Assembly: GCF_001295925.1 (NCBI RefSeq)
Contig: NZ_LJHQ01000024.1
Location: 1 to 64,000 of the forward strand
DNA from: Allobosea sp. AAP35
GTDB lineage: Bacteria; Pseudomonadota; Alphaproteobacteria; Rhizobiales; Beijerinckiaceae
DNA length: 64,000 nt
Reading direction: 5' to 3'
A model generated the notes under the pieces. It worked only from the letters and a program-made list of their open reading frames with translations, had not been told where the DNA came from and searched no databases. Position numbers and translations under genes: made by a program. Below are positions 48,189 through 58,995 of this stretch, piece after piece (the stretch's first letter is position 1; each line of letters begins with the position of its first letter).

Positions 48189-48203
48189 TTAGAACTGTTC
48201 TAA
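48189..48203. promoter_or_regulatory. 15-base palindrome before the P-type ATPase gene, iron-box-like
   Basis: TTAGAACTGTTCTAA is a perfect palindrome with 7-base arms around a central T, 52 bases before the ATPase ATG. The TTAGAA-N3-TTCTAA pattern resembles, from memory, the Irr/ICE boxes of Rhizobiales. It is AT-rich in a GC-rich setting, and probably overlaps the promoter (TAAACTATAT follows at once). The identity of the regulator is inference. Confidence 0.6.
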
Positions 48204-48254
48204 ACTATATGAATGGGGCCGGCGCGGCACTCCCTGCGCTCAGGATGACCCATC

Positions 48255-50303
48255 ATGACCATCATCGTCCCGCCCGTGCCGGCCTGTCCGCAGAGCGACG
48301 CGCCCTGCACCTGCGCGCGCCCTTTCGAACGCAGCTGCTCGGCGAGCCCGGCGGAGCAGGCGAGGCGCTCGCCCGGCTGGTTCGGCGGCCGCCTGCCGCG
48401 CGCAGTCAGCCTGTTTGGTCACGATGTTCAAACCGTCGAGCTGCTGCGGGTCGCGGTCGTCGCGATCACGGCGGCGCTGGTCTGGTTCGAGATCGTGCCC
48501 CGCATCGCCGGCTGGGATGTGATCGGCATGGCAGGACTGCTGTTTGGCGCCTGGCCGATCCTGCGCGAGGCATTCGAGAACCTCAAGGCCCGGCGGATGA
48601 CCATGGAACTCTCCATGTCGATCGCCATCCTGGCGGCGGCCGCGATCTCGGAATTTTTCACCGCTCTGGTCGTCACCTTCTTCGTGCTCGTCGCCGAGGA
48701 GCTCGAGAATCTCACCGTCGACCGCGGCCGGGCCGCGATCTCCGATCTGATCGACGTGATGCCGCAGGACGCCACTGTGCGCCGCGACGGCGTGATCGCC
48801 GTGGTGCCGATCGACACGATCGTCGTCGGCGACCGGGTGCTGGTGGCGCCCGGCGAGAACATCCCCGTCGATGGCGTGGTCCAGTCGGGCCAGTCTTATG
48901 TCGATCAGGCCCGCATTACCGGCGAGTCGATGCCGATCAAGCGCAGCGAGGGCGACACGGTCTTCGCGGGCTCGATCAACCAGTCGGGCGCGCTCGATAT
49001 CCAGGTCGATCGCATCGGCCGCGACACCAGCTTCGGGCGCATCATCGACGCGATCGAGAACGCCGAGCAATCGCGCGCACCGGTCCAGCGCCTGGCCGAC
49101 CAGCTCGCCGGCTATCTCGTCTATTTCTCCTTCGCGGCGGCGATCCTGACCTACTGGCTGACCGGCAATATTCGCGACACCATCTCGGTGATCATCGTCG
49201 CCGGCGCCTGCGGTGTCGCGGCGGGAACGCCTCTGGCCGTGCTTGGCGGCATCGGGCGCGCCGCGCGCAACGGCGCCATCATCAAGGGCGGCATGCATCT
49301 CGAAATGCTGGGCAAGATCGACACCATCGTGCTCGACAAGACCGGCACGCTGACCTTCGGCGAGCCGCGCGTCGCGGGGATCCACCCGGCGCCGGGCCGG
49401 TCGGAGGCCGATCTGGTCAGGTTCGCGGCGTCCGCCGAACTGCGCTCCGAACACCCGCTCGCCAAGGCGATCGTCGCCGAGGCCCATCGCCGCGAGATCG
49501 CGGTGCCGGAGCCCGACAGCTTCGACTATACGCTGGGGCGCGGCGTCACCGCCCAGATCGGCGAGGCCCGCGTGCTGATCGGCAGCGTCAAGCTGCTGAA
49601 AGCCGAGGGTGTCGAGGTTCCAGACGACAGGGGCGGGGACATCGTCTCCTCCGAGATCTGCGTCGCGATCGACGGGCTTTATGCCGGGGCCTTCTCCGTG
49701 GCCGATGAGGTCAGGCCAGAGGCTGCGGCCGCCATCGCCGCCCTGCATGCGATGAAGATCCGCACCATCCTCCTCACCGGAGACAATGCCCGGGTGGCGC
49801 AGAGCGTCGGTGCCAGCCTGGGGATCAACACGGTCGAGGCCGGCATGCTGCCCGAGCAGAAGCTGGAGCGCGTGCGGGCGCTGGTGGCCTCGGGCGCCCG
49901 GGTCGCCATGCTCGGCGACGGCATCAACGACGCGCCCGCATTGACGGCGGCCAGCGTCGGCATCGCGATGGGCTCGGGCACCGATGTCGCCAAGGAGAGC
50001 GCCGACATCGTGCTGCTCGCCAACGATCTTGGACGTCTCGTCGAGACCGTCGCGCTCGCCAAGCAAACGCGCGGCGTGATCTGGCAGAACTTTGCCGGCA
50101 CGATCGCGGTCGATGCCATCGGCATCGCGCTGGCCGCCTTCGGCTTCCTGAACCCGCTATTTGCAGCCTTCATCCATGTCTCGTCGGAGCTGATCTTCAT
50201 CTCCAACTCGGCCCGCTTGCTGCCGGCTGCCGACAAGATCAAGCTGCCCGGGAAGGCCGCGGCTGCGAAGACGAACGCCCTCGCAGGCGGCGCGCAGGGC
50301 TGA
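48255..50303 (+). CDS. Heavy-metal-type P-type ATPase with non-canonical GAC membrane motif
   Basis: A 682-residue ion pump of the P1B type. The N-terminus has a Cys-rich stretch instead of an HMA domain (C11, C18, C20, C28). Actuator loop ARITGESMPIKRSEGDTVFA; phosphorylation site DKTGTLTFG with D361; HP motif SEHPLAKAIV; ATP-hinge LGDGINDAPALTAASVGIAM. The sixth-helix metal motif, normally CPC, SPC or APC followed by ALGLATP, here reads GAC (317-319) followed by GVAAGTP, so the conserved proline is absent. Metal specificity therefore cannot be read off known groups. An iron-box-like palindrome lies upstream, which makes iron or manganese export a possibility (inference). Confidence 0.88.
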   Translation: MTIIVPPVPACPQSDAPCTCARPFERSCSASPAEQARRSPGWFGGRLPRAVSLFGHDVQTVELLRVAVVAITAALVWFEIVPRIAGWDVIGMAGLLFGAWPILREAFENLKARRMTMELSMSIAILAAAAISEFFTALVVTFFVLVAEELENLTVDRGRAAISDLIDVMPQDATVRRDGVIAVVPIDTIVVGDRVLVAPGENIPVDGVVQSGQSYVDQARITGESMPIKRSEGDTVFAGSINQSGALDIQVDRIGRDTSFGRIIDAIENAEQSRAPVQRLADQLAGYLVYFSFAAAILTYWLTGNIRDTISVIIVAGACGVAAGTPLAVLGGIGRAARNGAIIKGGMHLEMLGKIDTIVLDKTGTLTFGEPRVAGIHPAPGRSEADLVRFAASAELRSEHPLAKAIVAEAHRREIAVPEPDSFDYTLGRGVTAQIGEARVLIGSVKLLKAEGVEVPDDRGGDIVSSEICVAIDGLYAGAFSVADEVRPEAAAAIAALHAMKIRTILLTGDNARVAQSVGASLGINTVEAGMLPEQKLERVRALVASGARVAMLGDGINDAPALTAASVGIAMGSGTDVAKESADIVLLANDLGRLVETVALAKQTRGVIWQNFAGTIAVDAIGIALAAFGFLNPLFAAFIHVSSELIFISNSARLLPAADKIKLPGKAAAAKTNALAGGAQG

Positions 50304-50361
50304 TGGGCCGATCGTGCCTGGCCCGACACCCGGCCATGCGGCTGGCTGACAATGCCGACGA

Positions 50362-50748
50362 TCAGGACCGCGAGGGCGTTCCCGTCTCGCGATCGCGGAC
50401 CCAGCGCTGCAGGGCAGGGCGGTAACGCAGGAAGCGGACATAAAGCCATTCCAGCGCCGCGCCGACATGGCGGTTGCGCGCAGCCAGCCCGAACGGCCGC
50501 AGGATCGGAATCGCCCGCCACATCGCCGCGAAGGCGGCGGCGCCCGACAAAAGCTTGCCGTTTTCCTCCGCATGGAAGCGCGCCAGCAGCGCGCCGCGAT
50601 CGATCGGGCAGCTGGTGTCATCGGAGGTCACGTCGAGAAAGGTGATGGCGCCGTTGCGGTCCAGCCGCCTCATCGCCGCGATCTCGCGCCGGCAAAGCGG
50701 GCAGTTGCCATCATACCAAACAGTGGGACCGGTCATGGACGAAGACAT
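50362..50748 (-). CDS. DCC-family thiol-disulfide oxidoreductase-like protein (DUF393)
   Basis: A 128-residue protein with the family's VWYDGNCPLCRREIAAMRRL start: the CPLC pair resembles a thioredoxin active site. The later parts (ITFLDVTSDD, LLSGAAAFAAMWRAIP, PALQRWVRDR) are DUF393-typical. Role in disulfide exchange is assumed from the motif. GAGGG lies before ATG 50748; ATG 50736 is an alternative start. It is convergent with the P-type ATPase gene and in the same direction as, but past a terminator from, katG. Confidence 0.85.
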   Translation of the reverse strand: MSSSMTGPTVWYDGNCPLCRREIAAMRRLDRNGAITFLDVTSDDTSCPIDRGALLARFHAEENGKLLSGAAAFAAMWRAIPILRPFGLAARNRHVGAALEWLYVRFLRYRPALQRWVRDRETGTPSRS

Positions 50749-50810
50749 GGGCCCTCAGTGCCGACCCGGCAAGCGAGGCCGACGCCGCAGGGCCTCTTGT
50801 CGCAGGTGTC

Positions 50811-50851
50811 GAAAAACAAGCCGTCCCGGCGCCAGGGACGGCGCCGGGACG
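50811..50851 (-). terminator. Rho-independent terminator of katG
   Basis: CGTCCCGGCGCC (50822-50833) pairs with GGCGCCGGGACG (50840-50851) in a perfect 12-bp stem. On the minus strand the stem is followed by CTTGTTTTT (complement of 50812-50820), giving a U-run. It lies 38 bases after the katG stop. Confidence 0.85.
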
Positions 50852-50888
50852 ATTGAGGAGCGCCGAGGCGCCCCGTCGAGACGTGGTC

Positions 50889-53203
<2,315 letters not shown>

Positions 53204-54142
53204 ATGATAGGCATCTCGATCAAGCATTTGCGCTATTTCGATGCGCTGGCGCGCCAGGGCCATTTCGGCCGTGCCGCAGAGGCCTGTTCGATCTCCCAGC
53301 CGGCCTTGTCGCTCCAGATCAAGGAGCTCGAGGAAATTCTCGGTGCCAAGCTGGTCGAGCGCAGCTCCAAGCAGATCCGTCTCACCATGCTGGGGGAGGC
53401 CTTCGCGCTGCGCGGGCGCGACATTCTGCAGGCGGTCGAGGAACTGACCGATCTCGCCAGGGCCTCGCGCGGCCCCCTCGCCGGGCGCCTGCGGATCGGG
53501 GTCATCCCCACCGTCGCGCCCTATCTGCTGCCCCGGCTGATCAAGGAACTGGTCGCACGCTATCCCGGCATCGAGTTGCATCCGCGCGAGGCGCTGACCC
53601 GGATCCTGCTGGAGGACCTCGTCGGCGGGCGGCTCGATGCCGCCATCGTCGCTCTGCCCATCACGGAACCCTCATTGGCCAGCTTCATCCTGTTCGAGGA
53701 AGAGTTCGTGCTGGTGCGCCCGCGCGACGATGCCGCCAAACCGGTGCCGAGCCCCAGCATGCTGCGCGAAATGCGGCTTCTGCTGCTGGAGGAGGGCCAT
53801 TGCTTTCGCGAGCAGGCGCTCGAGATCTGCAGCATTTCCTCGTTGGCGCCACGCGCGCTGATGGAGGGCAGTTCCCTGTCGACGCTCGTGCAGATGGTCG
53901 GCGCCGGGATCGGGGTGACGCTGATTCCGGAAATGGCGATGCCGGTTGAAATTCGGGGTGCGGCCGTCTGCGTCGCCCGGCTCGACGCGCCGCGTCCCAC
54001 CCGCATGATCGGCATGGTCTGGCGCAAGACCAACCCGCTCGCCGACCAGCTGATGGAAATCGCCGAGATGGTGCGTCGCGTCGGGCTCCTGGCGCTGGAG
54101 GATGCCGATAGCGCGTTCGGTCCGGCGCCGATCGCACCTTGA
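53204..54142 (+). CDS. oxyR: Hydrogen-peroxide sensor OxyR (LysR family)
   Basis: A 312-residue LysR regulator. The helix-turn-helix is in YFDALARQGHFGRAAEACSI followed by SQPALSLQIKELEEILG. The redox pair is in GHCFREQALEIC: C200 and C209, matching E. coli OxyR C199 and C208 in number, spacing and sequence context, so this is OxyR and not a generic LysR protein. Divergent from katG, its classic target. The start codon sits in a CCTATGATAGG palindrome, which may let the protein affect its own expression (inference). Confidence 0.95.
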   Translation: MIGISIKHLRYFDALARQGHFGRAAEACSISQPALSLQIKELEEILGAKLVERSSKQIRLTMLGEAFALRGRDILQAVEELTDLARASRGPLAGRLRIGVIPTVAPYLLPRLIKELVARYPGIELHPREALTRILLEDLVGGRLDAAIVALPITEPSLASFILFEEEFVLVRPRDDAAKPVPSPSMLREMRLLLLEEGHCFREQALEICSISSLAPRALMEGSSLSTLVQMVGAGIGVTLIPEMAMPVEIRGAAVCVARLDAPRPTRMIGMVWRKTNPLADQLMEIAEMVRRVGLLALEDADSAFGPAPIAP

Positions 54143-54159
54143 CCTCAGCCGCTGCGGCT

Positions 54160-54552
54160 TCAGACGAAGCGGCTGAGGACGAAGCCAGTCAAAGCGATAT
54201 GGGCCAGGGTGATGGCAACCGAAGCCCCGTGCAAGATCTTGAAGCGGCTCTTGTCGCCGGCATCGGTCGCAGCGTTGATCGCGGGCATCAGCAGTTGGCG
54301 GGTCGGGATCGTCGAGACGGCGATGGCGGCGAGCCAGGCCGCAGACGCCCCATCGCTGGTCCAGACCAGCGCCGCCGCAAGCGCCGATGTCGCGATGACG
54401 AACAGATAGAAATGCGGAAAGGCGCGCCGCAGCACCCGGCCGGCCTCATCCGCCGAGAGCGTGGCAAACAGGATCGCCGCGAACCCGAACGAAAACAGCA
54501 CCATGCCGCCAAACAACAGCGCGACGGTCAGAAGGGCGGCGGTCTGCATCAT
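54160..54552 (-). CDS. Small membrane protein, DUF4149-like
   Basis: A 130-residue protein with about four hydrophobic helices. The opening (LLFGGMVLFSFGFAAILFAT then LSADEAGRVLRRAFPHFYLF) resembles DUF4149/TMEM205-type proteins. Function unknown. It is convergent with oxyR (17-base gap) and follows the photolyase-like gene by 67 bases in the same direction, so the two may be co-transcribed. Confidence 0.75.
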   Translation of the reverse strand: MMQTAALLTVALLFGGMVLFSFGFAAILFATLSADEAGRVLRRAFPHFYLFVIATSALAAALVWTSDGASAAWLAAIAVSTIPTRQLLMPAINAATDAGDKSRFKILHGASVAITLAHIALTGFVLSRFV

Positions 54553-54619
54553 CGAACCTTGCGCTGGAGGAGGGGAGACGCTTCAGCCCAGCCACATCGA
54601 ACAAGACGACGAAGCGACA

Positions 54620-55837
54620 TCACTGGCATCGCAGCCGCCCGAGGATCTGGGGAATCTGCTGCTTGACCTTGAAGAAGCCGGCACTCGCATGCGGCCAGAT
54701 CAGGCCATCCCATTCGCGCCGAAATTCGCACAGCGCGATGCTGCGGGCCGCCAGCAGCGGCTGGGCCTGAGCCAGGAAATCATGCAACGGGCCCTGCGTG
54801 ACGTAAGGCGTCGCGATCTGGCGTGCGCCGGACCGCGCCGCCCATGTGACCAGATTGTCGGGCGCATCGGCCTGCAGGGAATCCACGGCGAGCCCGACGC
54901 GTGCGGCCGCATCGTCGAGCGCCCGGGCCTCGAAAGCCGCGACCGCATCCGACACCGGCAGGGGCGAACGCAGATGGCTCGCGCTAAGCGTGGCGCAGGC
55001 GCGGATGTCGAGGCCGGCGAGATTGAAATCTTCCAGCCGGCAGTCCTCCTCGGTGATCAGAAGCGCCGTCGGCAGGCCCGGCTCCGGTGCCCGGACGCTG
55101 CGCGCGGCCTGCGCCGGCGGCAGGCCGTCGGGCTCCTGCGCCTCGAGGCCCTGCGTGACCTCGGCCAGATCACTGTCGCGCGGTGTGAAACGCTGGCCGG
55201 TGAACTTGGCGATGTTCCAGGCCTGCGCCGGATAGGGCTTGCCGCGCGTGTGCAGCCCGGCGACCCAGCGCCAGCCCAGCGTGTTCGAGGCGGGGTCGCC
55301 ATCGAGCAGATGCCGGTAGAAGAAATCCGCGCCCAGCCGCCAGGGCAGACCCAGCGTGAAAATCCAGATCGAGGCGAACCACATCCGCGCATGATTGTGC
55401 AGATAGCCGGTCTCGGTCAGTTCCTGCGCCCAGGCGTCGAAACACGCCAGGCCCGTGCGCCCCTCTTCCGCCTCGGAAACCCGACGCCGCAACCGGCGAT
55501 CGGCATCGAGCACGGCGAGGTCGGCCTCAAGGCCCGTGACATAGGCGCTCCAGATCGACGGGCGCCGCTCCAGCCAGCCCTTGAAATAGCCGCGCCAGAG
55601 CACCTCCTCGACGAATTTCTCCGCCTCCTCGGGGCCATGCGCGGCGATCGCGGCCGACACCAGCTCGGCCTCGGTCACGAGCCGGCGCCGGATATAGGGC
55701 GAAAGCCGCGAGACCGCGTCGTGACGCCCGGGGCCATGATCGAAATTGCGACCATTGGCATAGCGGCGGCCCATGCGGGGCACGAACTCGGCCAGCATCG
55801 CCAGGCCGGTTTCACGGGTTGCCATCGGCATGGGCAT
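54620..55837 (-). CDS. Photolyase/cryptochrome-like FAD-binding protein with apparently permuted domains
   Basis: A 405-residue protein. Residues about 1-230 match the FAD-binding helical domain of photolyases and cryptochromes: GRNFDHGPGRHDAVSRLSPY, VEEVLWRGYFKGWLERRPSI, TGYLHNHARMWFASIWIFTL, WRLGADFFYRHLLDGDPASN and TLGWRWVAGLHTRGKPY. In ordinary photolyases an alpha/beta antenna domain comes before this; here nothing precedes it, and residues about 265-405 look like that antenna domain (ALLITEEDCRLEDFNLAGLD; GARQIATPYVTQGP). ATG 55837 is chosen; a TTG at 55897 would add 20 residues. DNA repair or blue-light sensing is possible; which one cannot be said. Confidence 0.75.
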   Translation of the reverse strand: MPMPMATRETGLAMLAEFVPRMGRRYANGRNFDHGPGRHDAVSRLSPYIRRRLVTEAELVSAAIAAHGPEEAEKFVEEVLWRGYFKGWLERRPSIWSAYVTGLEADLAVLDADRRLRRRVSEAEEGRTGLACFDAWAQELTETGYLHNHARMWFASIWIFTLGLPWRLGADFFYRHLLDGDPASNTLGWRWVAGLHTRGKPYPAQAWNIAKFTGQRFTPRDSDLAEVTQGLEAQEPDGLPPAQAARSVRAPEPGLPTALLITEEDCRLEDFNLAGLDIRACATLSASHLRSPLPVSDAVAAFEARALDDAAARVGLAVDSLQADAPDNLVTWAARSGARQIATPYVTQGPLHDFLAQAQPLLAARSIALCEFRREWDGLIWPHASAGFFKVKQQIPQILGRLRCQ

Positions 55838-55970
55838 GATCTCAGCGCATCGTCTCTCGGCTTTCGCGAGAGCTACGCGCAAACCGCGCCGATTCAACCT
55901 GCTGCGACGCTATGACCGCAACACCTGTGCCCAGACGCAAGCCCGGCGACGGCCCGCACCGCCGCAAGGA

Positions 55971-57290
55971 TCAGTTCAGGAACTCCGGCGAGATCAGGCT
56001 CGGCAAGAACAGCGAGACCTTGGGCCACATGATGATCAGGCCGAGGACGACGAACATCGGGATCAGCATGATCAGCGTGTCCCGGATCGCCGAGCGCATG
56101 CTGATGCCCGCGACCGAGCAGGCGATCATCAGGCACAGGCCGTAGGGCGGCGTCACCAATCCGAAGGCGAGGCTGACGATGCCGATCATGGCGAAATGGA
56201 CCGGGTCCATCATCACCGTGCTCGCCAAAGGCGCCAGGATCGGCCCCACGATGATGATTGCCGGGATCGCATCCAGGAAACAGCCGACGAGCAGGAAGAC
56301 CCCTGAGATAAAGAAGCCGGTCTCGTAGAAGCCCATCCCCCAGGCCGAGACGCCGGTCAGGATCGCCTGCGGCATCTTGTAATAGGCCATCAGCCAGCCG
56401 AAGGCCGACGCCGTGCCGACGCAAAACAGCGTCACGCCGGCAAGCTTGCCGGTGTCGAGCAGGGCCGCATAGAGCCCCTTGGCATCCATCTCGCGATAGA
56501 CGATGAGCGACAGGAAGGCTGCGTAGACCACCGCGATCGCGGCTGATTCCGTCGCGGTGAACCAGCCGAAGACCTTGCCGCCGATGATGATGCCGGGTGT
56601 CAAAAGCGCCAGGAAGGAATGCTCGACCGCCTTGAACACCTGCCGGAGGGAGGAGCGCGGATAGGTCGGGTAGCCGCGCCTGACCGCATAGGCATGGACC
56701 GTTGCCATCTGCGCCACGCCGATCAGGATGCCGGGAATGACGCCCGCCAGGAACAGCGCGCCGATCGATGTCGTCAGGATACCGCCCCAGACGATCATCA
56801 GGATCGAGGGCGGGATGATCACCGCCAGCACGGCCGAGACGGCGGTGATCGCCACCGAGAAGCTGTCGTCATAGCCTTCCCGGCGCTGCGCCTCGATGAA
56901 GATCTTGGATTGGCTGGCGGCGTCCGCCGTCGAGGAGCCGGAGATGCCGGCGAAGAAGAACGACAAAACCACGTTGATCTGGGCGAGGCCGCCGGGGAAA
57001 TGCCCGACCAGCGCCCGCGAAAGGCTCATCAGCCGGTTCGTCACCCCGCCGACATTCATCAGATTGGCCGTCAGCAGGAAGAACGGCACGGCCAGCAGGA
57101 TGAAGGAGTTGAACGCGTTGAACGTCTCGCTCATCAGCGTCATCGAATCGAGCCGCGGCTCGATGATCAGGATCGGCAGACAGGCCAGCGCCAGTGCGAA
57201 GGCCACGGGAATGCGCAGGAAGAGGCCGAGGAAGAAGCAGCCGAAGAGGATGAAGGCAGCCTGCCCCGAGGAGAGAACGCTGCCGGTCAT
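55971..57290 (-). CDS. dctM: TRAP transporter large permease (DctM type)
   Basis: A 439-residue inner-membrane protein with about 12 helices. Typical DctM segments: LLAVPFFLLTANLMNVGGVT, FAGISGSSTADAASQSKIFI, IIPPSILMIVWGGILTTSIG, GWFTATESAAIAVVYAAFLS, FLDAIPAIIIVGPILAPLAS and GLVTPPYGLCLMIACSVAGI. Last gene of dctP-dctQ-dctM; its ATG overlaps the dctQ stop by four bases (57287-57290). It transports the ligand delivered by DctP with Na+ or H+. Confidence 0.94.
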   Translation of the reverse strand: MTGSVLSSGQAAFILFGCFFLGLFLRIPVAFALALACLPILIIEPRLDSMTLMSETFNAFNSFILLAVPFFLLTANLMNVGGVTNRLMSLSRALVGHFPGGLAQINVVLSFFFAGISGSSTADAASQSKIFIEAQRREGYDDSFSVAITAVSAVLAVIIPPSILMIVWGGILTTSIGALFLAGVIPGILIGVAQMATVHAYAVRRGYPTYPRSSLRQVFKAVEHSFLALLTPGIIIGGKVFGWFTATESAAIAVVYAAFLSLIVYREMDAKGLYAALLDTGKLAGVTLFCVGTASAFGWLMAYYKMPQAILTGVSAWGMGFYETGFFISGVFLLVGCFLDAIPAIIIVGPILAPLASTVMMDPVHFAMIGIVSLAFGLVTPPYGLCLMIACSVAGISMRSAIRDTLIMLIPMFVVLGLIIMWPKVSLFLPSLISPEFLN

Positions 57291-57805
57291 GAGCTGATGG
57301 TCTTTCCGAAGAGGACGCGAAGATCATCGACGAACTGCTCGCCGAGGAAGATGACCCAGCTCACCCCGGCGATCGGCCAGGCGATATGGATTAGCCAGAG
57401 CGGCAGTTCGGCCAGCTCCGAGGTCCGGTTCCAGGCGAACTGGGTGAATTCGATGCCGCCATAAACGAAGACGATCGCGATCGTCAGCACGCCGAGCTTG
57501 GCGACGATGCGCATGAAGGCATCGCCCCGTGCGCCCAGCCTCGGCAGCAGGTCGACATCGAAATGAGCCGCGTCGCGCACGCCGATGATCGTGCCGATCA
57601 TCACGGTCCAGATGAACAGGAAGCGGGCCAGTTCCTCCGTCCAGATATAGGAGGGGATCAGGTTGGAGTAGCGCGAAACGATCTGCAGCATGACAGGCAC
57701 CACCAGGATGCCGACGGAGAAGACCACGACGAATGACAGCAATCGCGAATAGGCAGCGGTCATGCGTCGCCACAGGCTGGGCCTGTCAGACAAGGAAGCA
57801 TTCAT
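57287..57805 (-). CDS. dctQ: TRAP transporter small permease (DctQ type)
   Basis: A 172-residue protein with four hydrophobic helices. The DctQ signature IWTEELARFLFIWTVMIGTI is present, with AAHFDVDLLPRL after it. ATG 57805 (MNASLSDRPSLWRRMTAAYS) is preferred; the upstream extension passes through an intercistronic hairpin. Coupled to dctM by ATGA. Confidence 0.92.
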   Translation of the reverse strand: MNASLSDRPSLWRRMTAAYSRLLSFVVVFSVGILVVPVMLQIVSRYSNLIPSYIWTEELARFLFIWTVMIGTIIGVRDAAHFDVDLLPRLGARGDAFMRIVAKLGVLTIAIVFVYGGIEFTQFAWNRTSELAELPLWLIHIAWPIAGVSWVIFLGEQFVDDLRVLFGKTISS

Positions 57806-57831
57806 GAAGGGATCCCGCGCGTAACAGCAGC

Positions 57832-57855
57832 TTCCGGGCGCTTTCGCGCCCGGAA
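57832..57855. other. Intercistronic hairpin between dctP and dctQ
   Basis: TTCCGGGCGC-TTTC-GCGCCCGGAA: a perfect 10-bp stem with a four-base loop in the 75-base space between the receptor and permease genes. There is no U-run. Such stems often protect the upstream binding-protein mRNA so that more receptor than permease is made. Confidence 0.7.
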
Positions 57856-57880
57856 CTGATGGATTCAAAGGATGACGGGC

Positions 57881-58873
57881 TCAGACGCCGGCGATGGCGG
57901 TCTGGATGCCGCTGGCGTCGATTTCCTTCGCATAGGTCTGCATGATCGGCTCGGCGAGCTTCTGCATGGTGGGCCGGTCCTCGAAGGGAATCCGCTTCAG
58001 CCGGCCTGCCGCCTCGAGCCTGACGAGGATTTCCGCATCGCCGCTCGATTCGATCTTGCGCTCGTAATCGGCTGCTTCCTTGCCGGCCTGGATCACCGCC
58101 TCCTGCAGATCCTTGGGCAGGGTCGCCATGGTCTTCATCGAGAAGCAGATCGGCCGGACGGAGACCGCGTGCTGCGTCATCAGGATATTGGGCGCGACCT
58201 CGAAGAACTTCATCTGCTCGATGCCGGCCGCCTCGTTCTCGGCCGCCGAGATGACGTTGTTCTGGATGGCGTTGTAGATCTCGTTATAGGCGATGACCGT
58301 CGGCGACATGCCGATGGCCGCGAAGCTGCGCGACCAGATCGGAGCGCCCTGGACGCGCACCTTCAGGCCCTTGATCTCGGCAACGCTCTTCAGCGCCTTG
58401 TTGGCGAAGAGGTTGCGCACACCGCCGCCGCCAAAGCCGATCAGCCGCACGCCGGCCTTCTTCTCGATCTCGTCGGCGATCGGGTTCAGCAGGCCCTTGT
58501 TCACCACCGCTTCCATATGGGCGAAATCCCGGAAGACGAAGGGCGCGTCGATGAAGGGCGCGGCCTTGGAGAAGGTCGACATATGGGCGGGTGAAACCAC
58601 CGCGTAATCGACGTTCTTCCCCTGCGCCATGTACTCGAAATACTGCTTTTCGAGCCCGAGCGACGAATCCTTGTGCAGGGTGAAGTTGACCGGCTTGTTG
58701 TAGAGCGCCTTCACACGCTCCTCGAATTTGAGGAGCCCCTGCGTGAAGGGGTGCGCGTCGTTGAACTGCACGGCACCGACCAGCGTCGGCACTGTCTGGG
58801 CCCGCCCGATGGCGGGGGCGGCAATGGTGGCGGCGACCGCACCGATGCCCTTGAGCAAATCTCTGCGTTCCAT
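57881..58873 (-). CDS. dctP: TRAP transporter substrate-binding protein (DctP type)
   Basis: A 330-residue periplasmic receptor. The N-terminus MERRDLLKGIGAVAATIAAP has an RR-D-L-L pattern, so it may use Tat or Sec export; the mature protein starts near QTVPTLVGAVQFNDAHP. Family segments: EKQYFEYMAQGKNVDYAVVS, VRNLFANKALKSVAEIKGLK with VRVQGAPIWSRSFAAIGMSP, and EIYNAIQNNVISAAENEAAG. The Arg of KVRVQG typically binds the ligand carboxylate. Substrate unknown, probably an organic acid. Confidence 0.93.
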   Translation of the reverse strand: MERRDLLKGIGAVAATIAAPAIGRAQTVPTLVGAVQFNDAHPFTQGLLKFEERVKALYNKPVNFTLHKDSSLGLEKQYFEYMAQGKNVDYAVVSPAHMSTFSKAAPFIDAPFVFRDFAHMEAVVNKGLLNPIADEIEKKAGVRLIGFGGGGVRNLFANKALKSVAEIKGLKVRVQGAPIWSRSFAAIGMSPTVIAYNEIYNAIQNNVISAAENEAAGIEQMKFFEVAPNILMTQHAVSVRPICFSMKTMATLPKDLQEAVIQAGKEAADYERKIESSGDAEILVRLEAAGRLKRIPFEDRPTMQKLAEPIMQTYAKEIDASGIQTAIAGV

Positions 58874-58995
58874 GGACGATTCCTATCCCTTGACGCTCCT
58901 CTGATGGGAGCTGTCATCAGAATGTCAGACGGAATCCGGTTTGGCCATCGTCATGACCGAAAGAAAGCAGGGCAGCATCCGGCAAAACGGCCTGG

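Noticed and set aside
48240-50066. 608-codon frame antisense to the P-type ATPase gene
   Set aside because: The plus-strand gene carries all P-type ATPase motifs; the antisense product has none.
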